Positions 44,376 through 54,882 are shown, numbered from the stretch's first letter. The stretch is 64,000 bases of DNA from Desertivirga brevis (GCF_017355835.1 NZ_JAFEWF010000011.1:1-64000), one strand, 5' to 3'. Numbers and translations: made by a program. Notes: generated by a model not told the origin, from the sequence alone.

Positions 44376-47207
44376 ATGAAAAACCTTCTACTTGCTTTTT
44401 ATATACTACTCGTAGTAACCCAGGCTATGGCGCAGGGAAAATTGGCTGGTCGGACGAGTGCAAAGACTGGGGCAAACTTTCTCCCTGACCGCGTTATAGT
44501 GAAATTAAAGACAACTATTTCGGTGAATGATGCGAAGGTCCAGTCTGTGGGTCCTGATCTGGGTTTGAAGCTTGGATCTGTCAATAAGATTCAACAGAAA
44601 TTCCCTGTTGGTAAGCTAAAATCCGGGGCCACAATTTTGAAGAAACAGGAAGAGTTTGGGCTAAATAGGATCTATGAACTTGTTCTTAGTGGCAACAAAG
44701 ATGTTTTAGAAACTGTTCAAGAATTAAATAAGAACGAGAACGTTGAGTATGCTGAACCCGTTTATATCCATCGTGCATCTTACACCCCAAACGACCCTTA
44801 CATTAATCTTCAACCTTACCTGCCCCAGATAAAAGCACCTCTAGCCTGGGATAGAATTAGAAACGAACAGAAGGTTGTGATAGCTATTGTTGATTCTGGT
44901 TCAGATACTGAACACGAGGACCTTGCAGCAAACATATTCATTAACGCTAATGACCCAGTAAATGGAAAGGATGATGATGGCGACGGTTATATTGATAACT
45001 ATAAAGGTTGGGACTTTGCAGGAGCAACACTCAATAATTTGACAGAAGATAACAACCCCAATATAACTGACGCTCGCGGAGACCATGGCCTTCATGTAAG
45101 TGGCATAGCCTCTGCTGTAACTAATAATGGGAAGGGTGTTGCTAGCGTGGCCTTCAACTGTGCCAAATTAATGATTTTAAAAACTGCGACAGATGATAAT
45201 GGGACAGATATTATAAGAGGTTATGAAGCTGTAAAATACGCAGTAGACCATGGAGCCCAAATAATCAATTGCTCCTGGGGCTCTGAGGCTGCTAATCTCT
45301 TTGGCCAGGATATAATAAACTATGCAATTAGCAGAGGATGCCTTATAGTAGCCGCAGCAGGTAATGACGGGAGCAATATACCTCAATATCCTGCTGCTTT
45401 TGCGGGAGTTATGGCTGTAGCAAATGTTCAAACAGATGATCAGAGAAATTCATCCAGTAATTACGGAACTTATGTTTCTATAGCTGCACCAGGAACGAAT
45501 ATTTTTAGTACAATCTTTAACCAGGGCTATGGCACAAAGTCAGGAACCTCAATGGCCACACCTGTGGTATCCAGTGCTGCGGCATTAGTTAAAGCATATT
45601 TCCCTGCTCTTTCGATGCAACAAGTTGGAGAACTTTTAAGAGTTACATCGGATAATATCGATCAGAGAAATCCAACATTCACCGGGCAGCTTGGAAAAGG
45701 CAGATTGAATGTTTACCGTGCTTTAACTGAAAGCCTCCCATCTGTTAAAAGACAAACAATAAGGTATACCGATAAAACGAATGGGACATTTGCTGCCGGC
45801 GATACTGTAACCGTATACGCCGACTTTAAAAATTTTCTAAACCCTGTAAATGACCTTATAATCACTTTAAAAAGTAGTGATGAAAATATTGTGGTTACGA
45901 AAGATCAGACAACTGTAAATCATCTTGGTACACTTGAGATGGCCTCTAATATTGGACCTTTCAAATTTTATATTAGGCCCGAGACTCCTGAAAACTATAC
46001 TGCTGAACTACAATTTGAATACACAACCAGGAACAATGCTTACATGGATTTGGAGGGATTTACGGTCCAAGTAAACCGGGATTACCTAAACCTTCAAACT
46101 TCAACGATCGCAACCACCATCACAAGCAAAGGAACAATAGGGTATCTACAGGCAGGAGGTGAAGAGGGGACAATGGGGTTTCAATATAAAGGCCAACAAT
46201 TATTATATGAAGCAGGCTTAATGATAGGAACGTCTTCAACAAGATTGTCTAATAATGTTCGAACCGCAGACTCTTCTACCGATGATGATTTTGTAAGACA
46301 AATTAAAGTTAGCGGAGAGCAGGTTGCGGACACACTTAAGACTATAGCATCTTTTAACGATAATGGAAATCCGCAAAAACTGAATATTTACGTTAAACAA
46401 AGATCTTATGTTTTTCATAATACTATTAGAGACAACTTCCTGATAACCGAGTACGAAGTTTTTAACCAAAACAATAATGCCCTAAATAATGCGTATTTAG
46501 GGATGTTTAATGACTGGGACATTAACGGCGGCTCCACTAATGCCACACAATTTGACAGTGATAACAAAATTGCTTATGTATATGACAAAAGTAGTTCAAG
46601 TGCTCCTTACGCAGCTGTAAAGCTTCTAAGCAACGCTAATCCTTCCTATTATCCTCTTAGTAATCGGCTTTCGGGAAACTTACTTGTCAACGATAACTTT
46701 ACTGATGAAGAGAAATTCACTTCTTTATCCAGTGGTATAGCGTCAACAGAACTAGGGACATCAGGCAGTGGAACCGACGTGTCTTTTGTCGTTGGGTATG
46801 GACCCTACACCATACCAGCAAATGGTTCTATAAAAGTTGCCTTTGCTTACATTGGGGCAGACAACCTGGACCATGTGAAGCAAACTGCTGATGTTGCCCT
46901 TGCAAATTATAATGTGATCTCCCAACAGGCAAATCCAGAGATTGATAATATTAGTCTTTATTCCTACTACGACACTGGGGATCGACTTCCCTATGTTTCG
47001 GTGTCTCTGCCTGAACGTTCTGCTATCACCCTCGATCTATATAATATCCTGGGTCAAAAGGTAAGTAACGTTACGAGTGGGTCGTTTGTAAAAGGTAAAT
47101 ATAACTTTCAGGTATTAAATACAGAGAACCTTGCCAGCGGAACTTACTTCTACAGGCTACAGTCAAATGGAAAGATTAAAACTTTAAAGACAGTTATAAT
47201 AAATTAA
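44376..47207 (+). CDS. Secreted S8 subtilisin-like protease, T9SS cargo
   Basis: A 943-residue protease with a signal peptide (about 1-20). A pro-region precedes the S8 domain (about 160-450), with Asp173 (IVDSGSD), His237 (GDHGLHVSG), oxyanion Asn330 (AAGND) and Ser392 (KSGTSMATP). [11 protein letters not shown] (about 197-207) looks like a calcium loop. Beta-rich accessory domains follow. The C-terminal ~75 residues ([29 protein letters not shown]) match the type A sorting domain of the type IX secretion system. It is probably secreted and processed. Confidence 0.93.
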   Translation: MKNLLLAFYILLVVTQAMAQGKLAGRTSAKTGANFLPDRVIVKLKTTISVNDAKVQSVGPDLGLKLGSVNKIQQKFPVGKLKSGATILKKQEEFGLNRIYELVLSGNKDVLETVQELNKNENVEYAEPVYIHRASYTPNDPYINLQPYLPQIKAPLAWDRIRNEQKVVIAIVDSGSDTEHEDLAANIFINANDPVNGKDDDGDGYIDNYKGWDFAGATLNNLTEDNNPNITDARGDHGLHVSGIASAVTNNGKGVASVAFNCAKLMILKTATDDNGTDIIRGYEAVKYAVDHGAQIINCSWGSEAANLFGQDIINYAISRGCLIVAAAGNDGSNIPQYPAAFAGVMAVANVQTDDQRNSSSNYGTYVSIAAPGTNIFSTIFNQGYGTKSGTSMATPVVSSAAALVKAYFPALSMQQVGELLRVTSDNIDQRNPTFTGQLGKGRLNVYRALTESLPSVKRQTIRYTDKTNGTFAAGDTVTVYADFKNFLNPVNDLIITLKSSDENIVVTKDQTTVNHLGTLEMASNIGPFKFYIRPETPENYTAELQFEYTTRNNAYMDLEGFTVQVNRDYLNLQTSTIATTITSKGTIGYLQAGGEEGTMGFQYKGQQLLYEAGLMIGTSSTRLSNNVRTADSSTDDDFVRQIKVSGEQVADTLKTIASFNDNGNPQKLNIYVKQRSYVFHNTIRDNFLITEYEVFNQNNNALNNAYLGMFNDWDINGGSTNATQFDSDNKIAYVYDKSSSSAPYAAVKLLSNANPSYYPLSNRLSGNLLVNDNFTDEEKFTSLSSGIASTELGTSGSGTDVSFVVGYGPYTIPANGSIKVAFAYIGADNLDHVKQTADVALANYNVISQQANPEIDNISLYSYYDTGDRLPYVSVSLPERSAITLDLYNILGQKVSNVTSGSFVKGKYNFQVLNTENLASGTYFYRLQSNGKIKTLKTVIIN

Positions 47208-47785
47208 TAGGATGTAGAGTTGAAACAAACGCGGCACCGAGGTTCGTAGCTTTCCTTTTCCCCCAATAGAATTTTGGATCCACTGTTAACCGTGCGGTAC
47301 GAAAAAGTGGCGGGGGCACCACATTGGACACAAACGGCGTGGACCTTGGTTACATCCTCAGCAATAGCCATCACAGCCGGCATTGGTCCGAAAGGTTTTC
47401 CTTTGAAGTCCATGTCAAGGCCTGCAACAATTACTCTAATACCTTTTGCTGCCAGCTGTATACATACCTCTGGCAAACCCTGATCAAAAAACTGAGCCTC
47501 GTCAATTCCTACGACTTGGGTATCTGTTCCGAGTAATAAGATTGAGGATGAATTTTCTATGGGAGTAGATGGGATAGAATTGGCATTATGAGATACTACA
47601 TCAGAGTCGTCGTAACGGGTATCTAACCTTGGTTTAAAAATTTCAACATTCAGCTTTGCAATTTGTGCACGGCGCAAGCGCCTGATAAGTTCCTCAGTCT
47701 TCCCAGAAAACATTGATCCGCAAATTACTTCAATACTTCCCTTTGGACCGGAACCTGTCCTGAAATGCAGTTCACTGAATAACAT
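47204..47785 (-). CDS. tdk: Thymidine kinase
   Basis: A 193-residue type II thymidine kinase. Walker A is [11 protein letters not shown]. The catalytic Glu is in VGIDEAQFF. Four zinc cysteines form CVQCGAPA and CRVCF. It phosphorylates thymidine in the salvage pathway. It ends inside the last bases of the protease gene on the other strand (4-bp overlap), and the start faces an unknown gene at 47927. Confidence 0.96.
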   Translation of the reverse strand: MLFSELHFRTGSGPKGSIEVICGSMFSGKTEELIRRLRRAQIAKLNVEIFKPRLDTRYDDSDVVSHNANSIPSTPIENSSSILLLGTDTQVVGIDEAQFFDQGLPEVCIQLAAKGIRVIVAGLDMDFKGKPFGPMPAVMAIAEDVTKVHAVCVQCGAPATFSYRTVNSGSKILLGEKESYEPRCRVCFNSTSY

Positions 47786-47926
47786 ATTAACTCACCCTTT
47801 CCACTTGCGAATATCAGAAATTTTGATGGAAGCCATAGGGATTGTTGAAATTTTGCTAATTCTACCAAATTTTCTCTAAGTTTGATATGCAATAGCATAT
47901 TACTAACACACTTACTTATTCTGTTC

Positions 47927-48817
47927 ATGATACATCAAAAAGAGATTTTTAAGAAAATTGGATCTATAGTAGTGGAGATAAACGAACAATATCAATATCT
48001 TTCTGAAAATCCTGAACAATTGAATGACCTCGAATTGGAATTATTCTCGGCTAATGCGGATTTCCTTTCAGAGCACGTTAAGATATTACGAAGGATTAAT
48101 AAGGAAGGAAGGCCGGTGCCTAAACCTGCAGAAGAAAGGACTGTCGAATCAAATAAAATTTCTCCTCCCCCTTTCATTGCTCCGGTTACAAACGAGTTTA
48201 AACCTCCGGTCGATGTTGCAGAGAAAAAGGAACAGGCTGCGATTGAACCAAGACCTTCGCTAACCCTTTTCGAGCCTCCTGTAGAACATGAGCCAATAGC
48301 AGTTGTAGAGCCTCTATCCGAAATAACAGAGATTGCCCCCCCAATAATTGAAGAAGAAAGCACTGCTGTTCCAATAATTGAAGATAAACAAGAAGAAATC
48401 ACCCTACCAACACCGGTAACTGAAATAGTGGAGGAACCGGTAGTTAAGGAGGTGGTTATTCCACAAAAAGTCACTACCATTGATGTTGTAGAATCAGCAG
48501 GTCCTACTCCTACTTTAAATGATCTGATCTCTGCGCAAAAAGCCCAGTCTATTCAAACAGCTCAGTATAGTTCTCAGCCTATTACCGATCTGAAGACAGC
48601 AATAAGCCTTAATGATAAATTATTATTTATTAAGGAGCTTTTTAACGGCTACAGTTTGGCATATAGCGAGGCTGTTGAAATATTAAACCGTTTTGAATCA
48701 TTTGAGATAGCCGAAACATTCCTCAAGACTAATTACTCGGCAAAAAATAACTGGCCTGCAAAGCAAGATACAGTAGAGAAGTTTTACGCTATTTTACAAA
48801 GGAGATATACTAGATAA
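47927..48817 (+). CDS. Protein with long acidic linker, unknown function
   Basis: A 296-residue cytoplasmic protein started at the ATG at 47927 (the longer in-frame TTG version adds a non-conserved hydrophobic leader). The N-terminal 60 residues form a helical domain (IFKKIGSIVVEINEQYQYLSE, split: IFKKIGSIVVEI and NEQYQYLSENPEQ). An E/P/V-rich disordered linker (about 63-200) connects it to a conserved C-terminal region (DLKTAISLNDKLLFIKELF and YSEAVEILNRFESFE). The C-terminal helix pattern recurs in many Bacteroidota proteins of unknown role. Its 3' end overlaps rodA by 8 bp. Confidence 0.75.
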   Translation: MIHQKEIFKKIGSIVVEINEQYQYLSENPEQLNDLELELFSANADFLSEHVKILRRINKEGRPVPKPAEERTVESNKISPPPFIAPVTNEFKPPVDVAEKKEQAAIEPRPSLTLFEPPVEHEPIAVVEPLSEITEIAPPIIEEESTAVPIIEDKQEEITLPTPVTEIVEEPVVKEVVIPQKVTTIDVVESAGPTPTLNDLISAQKAQSIQTAQYSSQPITDLKTAISLNDKLLFIKELFNGYSLAYSEAVEILNRFESFEIAETFLKTNYSAKNNWPAKQDTVEKFYAILQRRYTR

Positions 48818-50069
48818 GTCCCATTCTGTTTGAGTCGAGCCTCAGTAGAATAAATAGCAGGATAGTAAAACTCCATAGGGATGATCCTCCATAGCTTAGG
48901 AAAGGTAAAGGAATACCAATTACCGGAACAAGACCGATGGTCATCCCTATATTTATAAAAAAGTGGAAAAACAGGATAGAGGCTACGCCGTAACCGTAAA
49001 TGCGGGAGAAGCTTGCTCGCTGGCGTTCTGCAACGTTAACGATTCGAATTAGCAATGTCAAATAGAGCCCCACAACGACCAAACTCCCAATAAAGCCCCA
49101 TTCTTCACCTACCGTACAGAAAATAAAGTCGGTGCTCTGCTCCGGTACAAAGTCATACTTGGTTTGCGTGCCCTGAAGATACCCCTTGCCCCATAAACCT
49201 CCCGACCCTATTGCTATCTTAGACTGATTAAGGTTGTACCCTTGGCCCCGAGGGTCGTCTATTTTACCAAGAATAACATCAATACGGTTCCGTTGGTGTG
49301 CCTGCAGTACATTCTCATAAGCAAAATCCACACAAAAGATAAAAGCTATGGAAATTATTACACCTGAGGCAATTACAGTGATAAGGTTGCGGTTTCGCTT
49401 GTTAAAATAAATACCTAGCGCGCCAATAATCAACAAGGCTGCAATTACCAGAAACTTGTTGAACATTATAGATAAAATAAACAGAGCAATAAAGAGCACC
49501 CCAATAACCAGGAAATAACCCGACAAGCCTTCCCGATAAAGTACGAATACGATCGATGTGAAAGTTAAAGCTGAACCAGTGTCGGGCTGAAGCATAATAA
49601 GCCCCATTGGAATTAAAAGGATAATAGAACTAATGATCAAAGTCTTGGAATCATTGAGTTTTAAATTATTAGTACCCAAATATTTAGCAAGAAGCAGACA
49701 GGTGGAAAATTTAGCAAATTCTGAAGGTTGTAGCCTGAAACTTCCTATTGGAATCCATGCCTGGTTTCCTCCAACATTTCTTCCTATAATTAGCACCAGA
49801 ATCAGTAGTAGGAGAGTAATTCCATAGAAGACTGGCGCTATCGAATTAAAAAACTTGCTATCCATTAACAAGATAAGTGAGCCAAGCACTATAGCTCCCA
49901 AAAGAAATACAAATTGCTTTCCGTAGTTCGTATCCATATCCCAAATGCTCGGATTAGCTGGATCATAAACAGCGGCATGGATATTAAACCAACCAATGAC
50001 ACACAAAGCCAGGTAGATCAAAACAATTACCCAATCAACATTAAAAAAAAGGCTTCTTTGATCTTTCAT
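48810..50069 (-). CDS. rodA: Rod-shape-determining protein RodA
   Basis: A 419-residue SEDS glycosyltransferase with about ten transmembrane helices. QPDTGSALTF and WGFIGS-type motifs (PEQSTDFIFCTVGEEWGF) are seen, and the catalytic Asp in the QSTDF region matches the SEDS pattern. RodA polymerises peptidoglycan for cell elongation together with PBP2. It is the last gene of the mre operon, 1 bp after mrdA. The loop at about 205-230 has the usual basic insert. Confidence 0.94.
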   Translation of the reverse strand: MKDQRSLFFNVDWVIVLIYLALCVIGWFNIHAAVYDPANPSIWDMDTNYGKQFVFLLGAIVLGSLILLMDSKFFNSIAPVFYGITLLLLILVLIIGRNVGGNQAWIPIGSFRLQPSEFAKFSTCLLLAKYLGTNNLKLNDSKTLIISSIILLIPMGLIMLQPDTGSALTFTSIVFVLYREGLSGYFLVIGVLFIALFILSIMFNKFLVIAALLIIGALGIYFNKRNRNLITVIASGVIISIAFIFCVDFAYENVLQAHQRNRIDVILGKIDDPRGQGYNLNQSKIAIGSGGLWGKGYLQGTQTKYDFVPEQSTDFIFCTVGEEWGFIGSLVVVGLYLTLLIRIVNVAERQRASFSRIYGYGVASILFFHFFINIGMTIGLVPVIGIPLPFLSYGGSSLWSFTILLFILLRLDSNRMGLI

Positions 50070-50070
50070 G

Positions 50071-52206
50071 TTATTTACCTGGACCAGGTCTAGCTGTTGT
50101 TACTTTGGATTTTACCTTTGATGTATCTTTTCTGCTTTTACCACCTTCTACCGGTGATGCAGCCGGGTTTGCCAGCGACCTTATTGGAGTTTTATTTTTC
50201 AAGCTATCTTTACCTGCTACTGCTCTACCCCCTACGTCTTTCTTGACTGTATCTTTTTTAGCATAAGCAAGATAGATTGCTTTTTTTAAGCTGATTATTT
50301 TTTGCTTATTCTTAATACTGTCCTTCTGCAGAAACTTCAAAGAATCAAGTAATTTACTTCTCTTGTCCTGAGGCTTCATTCCGGGCAGCATTGGCAACAG
50401 GTTGGCATTCATATATCGCTTTGCATCAATACCAGACGGTCTTCTTGTAATAGAATCCCGTAAGTACTTTTCTACCACAAAGCTAGCAATTGGCGCTGCC
50501 CATGATGCCCCGTATCCTGCATTTTCAACTACCACGGCGATGGCAATCTTGGGATTTTCACGAGGAGCAAAGCCAACAAAGACGGAATGGTTTTTCCCTC
50601 GAGTCTGAACTGTTCCCGTTTTCCCGCAGAAGGAAATACCAGGAATCCTAGAGGCAATAGCAGTACCACTTTCAATTACCTGATGCATACCCTCAATTAC
50701 TGGTTCAAAATATCGGGAATCCACACCAACCTGATGTTTCACCTTAAACTCTGGCTTTACAATATTCTTGTTTCCTATGCTTTTGATTAGGTGAGGCGTA
50801 TAATAATAACCCCTGTTAGCGATAATACATTCGGCATTTGCCAACTGTAAAGGGGTTGCGAGGAGCTCGCCCTGCCCGATGGCCAGGGAAATTATGGTGC
50901 TGCTTCGCCATCTGTTTTTTCCAAAGATTTTATCGTAGCGCTCATCCTTGGGCACAAGACCCCTCTTCTCATTAGGCAAATCGATATTTAACTTTTCTCC
51001 CCATCCGAAGCTGTTGATATGTTTGCGCCAGTCGTTAAAAGCGTAGCGGATATTCTTCGGACCGTTCCTATTCATTAATCGATCGAAAACGTAGCAGAAA
51101 TAAGTATTACATGACATTTTAATGGCTTTTGTCAGATCTGTTGTTCCATCTACGTGTTCACATCGCACCCAGTGATTTCCTGCCCGATACCCCCCAGGAC
51201 AATAGAAGGTTGTATTAGGCTGAATAAGTCCCTCTTGTAATGCAACCAGGGCGTCCATAGGTTTGAAGGAAGAGCCCGGAGGATAATACGCCTGAATGGG
51301 ACGAATTAAAAGCGGTGTATAGGGGTTTTTATAAAGGCCGCTCATATTTTTACCCCGTTGACGACCAACGAGTAGGTTGGGATCATATCCAGGGCTACTT
51401 ACAAACGCCAGTATTTCACCAGTTGCAGGTTCAATCGCAACGATACTTCCTACCTTATTTTTCATCAACTTTTCACCCAACTGCTGAATGCGCAAATCGA
51501 GCGACGAAACAAGACTTTCTCCTGCAACAGCCAAGGTATCATACTTACCATCTGCATAGTGACCTTTTGGACGATTAAATGCGTCTACCATGAGGTTCTC
51601 CACCCCTCTTTGCCCCCTTAATAGCTCTTCGTATGCCTTTTCTACCCCTGTTTTCCCAATATAGTCTGAAGGACGATAAAAACCACCTGATTTTTCTATT
51701 TCCGCATCATTAACTTCTCCAATGTAGCCAAGGAAGTGGCCGGCAAGACTGTCTGGATATCTCCTCACAGACCTGTTCTGCACATAAAACCCTTTGAATT
51801 CCTGTAAAGATTCCTGGAAGCTGGCAAAGGTTATAGCAGAAATTTGCTTTTCAAAAATTGACGCGCGATAGGGTGAATAGGTTTTTGCCTTTAAGAAGCG
51901 CTTATCAAATCCAGCCTTATCAATTCCAATAAGACGGCAAAACTCCAACGTATCAAAGTCTTCCACTTCATTTGGAATAACCATTAAGTCGTACACAGGT
52001 TCGTTCTGAACCAATATCTTTCCATGCCTGTCCAGAATCACCCCGCGGGCAGGATAAATAATCTTTTTTCGTAGTACGTTATTGCTGGCCGATAAAAAGT
52101 AGCTTTTATCAATAACCTGGATATAAAAAAGCCGTGAAAGTAAGACGAGGGCTATGAATATAAAAATCCCCTGGATAACAAACCGACGTTCAAAAAAACT
52201 ATTCAT
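50071..52206 (-). CDS. mrdA: Penicillin-binding protein 2
   Basis: A 711-residue class B PBP with one N-terminal transmembrane helix (about 10-30) and the pedestal/dimerisation domain. The transpeptidase motifs are SxxK (SSFK, Ser312-Lys315, in PPGSSFKP), SxN (SCNTYF) and KTG (CGKTGTVQT). A C-terminal extension (about 620-711) is Lys/Ser/Thr rich and of low complexity (KNKQKIISLKKA, KSKVTTARPGPGK); it is longer than in E. coli PBP2. PBP2 works with RodA in side-wall synthesis. Gene order and 2-3 bp spacings show tight co-transcription. Confidence 0.95.
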   Translation of the reverse strand: MNSFFERRFVIQGIFIFIALVLLSRLFYIQVIDKSYFLSASNNVLRKKIIYPARGVILDRHGKILVQNEPVYDLMVIPNEVEDFDTLEFCRLIGIDKAGFDKRFLKAKTYSPYRASIFEKQISAITFASFQESLQEFKGFYVQNRSVRRYPDSLAGHFLGYIGEVNDAEIEKSGGFYRPSDYIGKTGVEKAYEELLRGQRGVENLMVDAFNRPKGHYADGKYDTLAVAGESLVSSLDLRIQQLGEKLMKNKVGSIVAIEPATGEILAFVSSPGYDPNLLVGRQRGKNMSGLYKNPYTPLLIRPIQAYYPPGSSFKPMDALVALQEGLIQPNTTFYCPGGYRAGNHWVRCEHVDGTTDLTKAIKMSCNTYFCYVFDRLMNRNGPKNIRYAFNDWRKHINSFGWGEKLNIDLPNEKRGLVPKDERYDKIFGKNRWRSSTIISLAIGQGELLATPLQLANAECIIANRGYYYTPHLIKSIGNKNIVKPEFKVKHQVGVDSRYFEPVIEGMHQVIESGTAIASRIPGISFCGKTGTVQTRGKNHSVFVGFAPRENPKIAIAVVVENAGYGASWAAPIASFVVEKYLRDSITRRPSGIDAKRYMNANLLPMLPGMKPQDKRSKLLDSLKFLQKDSIKNKQKIISLKKAIYLAYAKKDTVKKDVGGRAVAGKDSLKNKTPIRSLANPAASPVEGGKSRKDTSKVKSKVTTARPGPGK

Positions 52207-52208
52207 TT

Positions 52209-52724
52209 TTAGCGCTCTTTCTTACGGAAGAAGATAAACTCTGACAACAGGACTAAAACTATTGTCAATATAGAACTTAAAACCACTCGAATTAGTGTGT
52301 ACTTGATGTCAGAAAAAGTAAATGTTTCGAGCAGGAATAATGTGAGATGATGAAATAGCGTAAGAATTAGTGTATAAAAGAAAAACCATCTGAAGCCCAT
52401 AATCCCTAGCTTCGGTTCCGGCTCGGTTTCAAGTCCCTGCCTTTGCACGGTTAGGTTGATGAACACGGTTCTTACAAAAGCGAGCACACAACTTGCGGCA
52501 GCATTGATCCCTAAGGTGTCGTAAAACGTATCAATTGTTAAGCCTATTAAAAATGACAGAACAAACAAAAGTACGTTCGGTGTTTCAAAAGGGAGTAACA
52601 GAACAAAGAGGATATATAAAAAGGGGGTAGCTAGATTGTAATAGCCGATATTCTTTAACAGAAATACCTGTATAAAAACGAGAACAACAAAGCGAATTAA
52701 ATTATTGATAATTACTCTGATCAT
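52209..52724 (-). CDS. mreD: Rod-shape-determining protein MreD
   Basis: A 171-residue membrane protein with about five hydrophobic helices. It matches the MreD family by size, position between mreC and mrdA, and the segment FLIGLTIDTFYDTLGINA. It completes the MreBCD complex that links cytoplasmic MreB to periplasmic synthesis. Its start overlaps the mreC stop (ATGA-type, 52721-52724). Confidence 0.9.
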   Translation of the reverse strand: MIRVIINNLIRFVVLVFIQVFLLKNIGYYNLATPFLYILFVLLLPFETPNVLLFVLSFLIGLTIDTFYDTLGINAAASCVLAFVRTVFINLTVQRQGLETEPEPKLGIMGFRWFFFYTLILTLFHHLTLFLLETFTFSDIKYTLIRVVLSSILTIVLVLLSEFIFFRKKER

Positions 52725-53557
52725 TTTGCAGGCTGTAATGCTTCTACTTGTTCCTGTTCTGCAGCTAATAAATTATTAACTACGTACACATAACGCAATG
52801 TGGAAAAATCTGTACTTAACTGGACTTCTATATTCAAAAAGCTTTCCCCTCCTTTTACTCCGGTACGCCTTATTCTCCCGATCGGTATTCCACGAGGGAA
52901 TCGAGTAGAGAAGCCTGAAGTAATTATATGTTCACCCTTATTAACCTTTACATGATTAGGTATATCTTTTAGTAGAGCAATTTTAGGATCGTAATTCTCC
53001 TCGCCCCAGGTTAAAGAACCAAAAGCATTGTTCTCCTTAATACAAGCGCTTATCCGCGTATCGCTGTGTAAAAGTGATTGAACAGTAGCATAATTAGCAG
53101 AGACGTTCAATACGAGCCCCACAACCCCTGTAGGACTGATTACTCCCATTCCTTTTTTAATGCCGTGTTTCCGGCCGCGATTGATCGTAATGGTGTTATC
53201 CTTATGATGAATTGAATTGTTGACAACCTCTGCTACGATATAGGAATACTGTTGACGTTGAGCCGTATCAACAATATCTCTTCTTACGATACTATCTGAA
53301 TAAAAAGCACTCTTCATCTCGCCCCTTAATCTTGCGTTTTCGGCAGCAAGACTATCATTAACCACAGCAAGATTCAAGTAGGTATTAAGGTAATTAGCAG
53401 TTTCGTAAGCTTTCCCTACGATCTGGTTTGAGGAATTCAATACGCTTGCTCTTTGAAAAGAGTTATTCTTAACAAACAGGACTATTGAAATTGAGAAAAA
53501 AATTATGAAAAAGAAAAATGCGTTATACTTACTTAGGAAAAGCCAAAGATTACGCAT
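52721..53557 (-). CDS. mreC: Rod-shape-determining protein MreC
   Basis: A 278-residue protein. The ATG at 53557 is chosen because it starts with the transmembrane helix (MRNLWLFLSKYNAFFFFIIF, split as MRNLWLFLSK and YNAFFFFII); a longer version from 53623 would run through an inverted repeat. A coiled coil (about 70-105) and the two beta-barrel periplasmic domains follow. GMGVISPTGVVGLVLN and SGFSTRFPRGIPIGRI are family landmarks. MreC links MreB to PBP2 in the periplasm. Confidence 0.92.
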   Translation of the reverse strand: MRNLWLFLSKYNAFFFFIIFFSISIVLFVKNNSFQRASVLNSSNQIVGKAYETANYLNTYLNLAVVNDSLAAENARLRGEMKSAFYSDSIVRRDIVDTAQRQQYSYIVAEVVNNSIHHKDNTITINRGRKHGIKKGMGVISPTGVVGLVLNVSANYATVQSLLHSDTRISACIKENNAFGSLTWGEENYDPKIALLKDIPNHVKVNKGEHIITSGFSTRFPRGIPIGRIRRTGVKGGESFLNIEVQLSTDFSTLRYVYVVNNLLAAEQEQVEALQPAK

Positions 53558-53573
53558 GTTTTTATAAGGATTG

Positions 53574-53632
53574 AATGAGTGAATGAGAGATGAATGAATA
53601 GGCTCTTCACTCAGGTCTCTCATTCATTCATT
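53574..53632 (-). repeat. 17-bp inverted repeat between mreB and mreC
   Basis: AATGAGTGAATGAGAGA (53574-53590) and TCTCTCATTCATTCATT (53616-53632) pair with one mismatch around a 25-base loop. Transcribed leftward, this gives a strong hairpin just after the mreB stop. The arms are built from ATGA-like simple repeats. It may adjust mreC level relative to mreB or be an RNA-processing site. Confidence 0.6.
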
Positions 53633-53636
53633 GTAA

Positions 53637-54659
53637 TTATTGCATTAAGAATTTATAACCGTGAATATTTTTAAGAGCGATACCAGTTCCACGAACAACA
53701 GCACGCAAAGGATCTTCAGCCACGTGAACAGGCAGTTTGGTTTTTGCAGCTACGCGTTTATCTAGGCCACGAAGGAGAGCTCCACCACCAGTTAGATAAA
53801 TACCTGTCTGATAAATATCAGCTGATAATTCAGGGGGGGTAATCTCAAGAGCTTTTAGTATAGCTTCCTCAATTTTAGATATTGACTTATCCAGGCAATG
53901 TGCAATCTCAGTGTAAGAAACCGTTATCTGCTTCGGAACACCAGTCATCAAATCCCGTCCCTGTACTGCAAAGTCTGCCGGTGGATCCTGAAGTTCAGGA
54001 AGTGCCGCACCTACCTCAATTTTGATTTTCTCAGCAGTTCGTTCACCGATCATTATATTATGCTGGCGGCGAATATACTGCACAATATCACTATCAAAGT
54101 TATCTCCTGCTACACGTATAGATTGATCACAAACAATACCGGAAAGAGCAATAACAGCGATCTCCGTAGTTCCTCCACCTATATCGATAATCATATTACC
54201 CATGGGTTCTTCTACGTCAATACCGATTCCTACTGCCGCAGCCATTGGTTCATGTATAAGGTAAACCTCTTTTGCACCGGCAATTTCAGCAGAATCACGT
54301 ACTGCGCGCTTTTCTACTTCAGTAATACCTGAAGGAATACAGATGACCATACGTAAAGAAGGGAAAAACCACCCTTTACCTTTGTTAATCATTTTGATCA
54401 TCCCTCTGATCATATGCTCTGCCGCATTGAAGTCGGCGATTACACCATCTTTCAAGGGACGAACTGTACGTATATTTTCGTGTGTCTTACCTTCCATTTG
54501 CATCGCCTGCCTACCGATAGCAATAACTTTATTAGTGGTGCGATCAAAAGCGACAATAGAAGGCTCATCAACTACTACTTTGTCATTATGTATGATAAGG
54601 GTATTTGCAGTACCAAGGTCAATTGCGATTTCTTGTGTAAACCAGTTAAATAAACCCAT
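53637..54659 (-). CDS. mreB: Rod-shape-determining protein MreB
   Basis: A 340-residue bacterial actin. Phosphate 1 loop is IDLGTANTLI (about 13-22), connect and phosphate 2 regions MIIDIGGGTTEIAVI (about 156-170) and TGGGALLRGLD (about 291-301) are visible. MreB forms membrane-attached filaments that direct lateral wall growth. It starts the elongation cluster and has its own promoter 30 bp upstream. The length and motifs are standard. Confidence 0.97.
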   Translation of the reverse strand: MGLFNWFTQEIAIDLGTANTLIIHNDKVVVDEPSIVAFDRTTNKVIAIGRQAMQMEGKTHENIRTVRPLKDGVIADFNAAEHMIRGMIKMINKGKGWFFPSLRMVICIPSGITEVEKRAVRDSAEIAGAKEVYLIHEPMAAAVGIGIDVEEPMGNMIIDIGGGTTEIAVIALSGIVCDQSIRVAGDNFDSDIVQYIRRQHNIMIGERTAEKIKIEVGAALPELQDPPADFAVQGRDLMTGVPKQITVSYTEIAHCLDKSISKIEEAILKALEITPPELSADIYQTGIYLTGGGALLRGLDKRVAAKTKLPVHVAEDPLRAVVRGTGIALKNIHGYKFLMQ

Positions 54660-54691
54660 TAAAGAAATGTTAAACGTTTTTAATAAAGGTG

Positions 54692-54699
54692 CAAACTTA
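54692..54699 (-). promoter_or_regulatory. mreB -7 element
   Basis: A perfect TAAGTTTG on the minus strand, followed by CACC, about 30 bases before the mreB ATG. A T-rich stretch occupies the -33 position, without a good TTG. Confidence 0.6.
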
Positions 54700-54842
54700 C
54701 GTATTTTTTTTTGCCTTTAAATTTTGCTTAAACTGAAGTATGATTTTTTTCCAGGCTAATTTCAGGCAGAAGTTCTACTGTTTTTCTTATTAACAGAGGT
54801 AAACGTAATTTTGGTCAAAAAGTTATCAAAGGTTATAAACAA

Positions 54843-54882
54843 TTAACCCTCTTAATCTGATAATTTAAGAGGGTTAACGTTT
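54843..54882 (-). terminator. Hairpin between purH and mreB
   Basis: TTAACCCTCTTAA (54843-54855) and TTAAGAGGGTTAA (54865-54877) form a perfect 13-bp stem with a 9-base loop. On the minus strand it follows purH but the T-tract is weak; on the + strand a T-rich stretch follows. It likely separates purH from mreB transcription. Confidence 0.55.

Noticed and set aside
53557..53623. 22-residue N-terminal extension of MreC
   Set aside because: It would be encoded by an inverted ATGA-like repeat and precede the transmembrane helix that normally begins MreC; the later ATG is preferred, though not proven.
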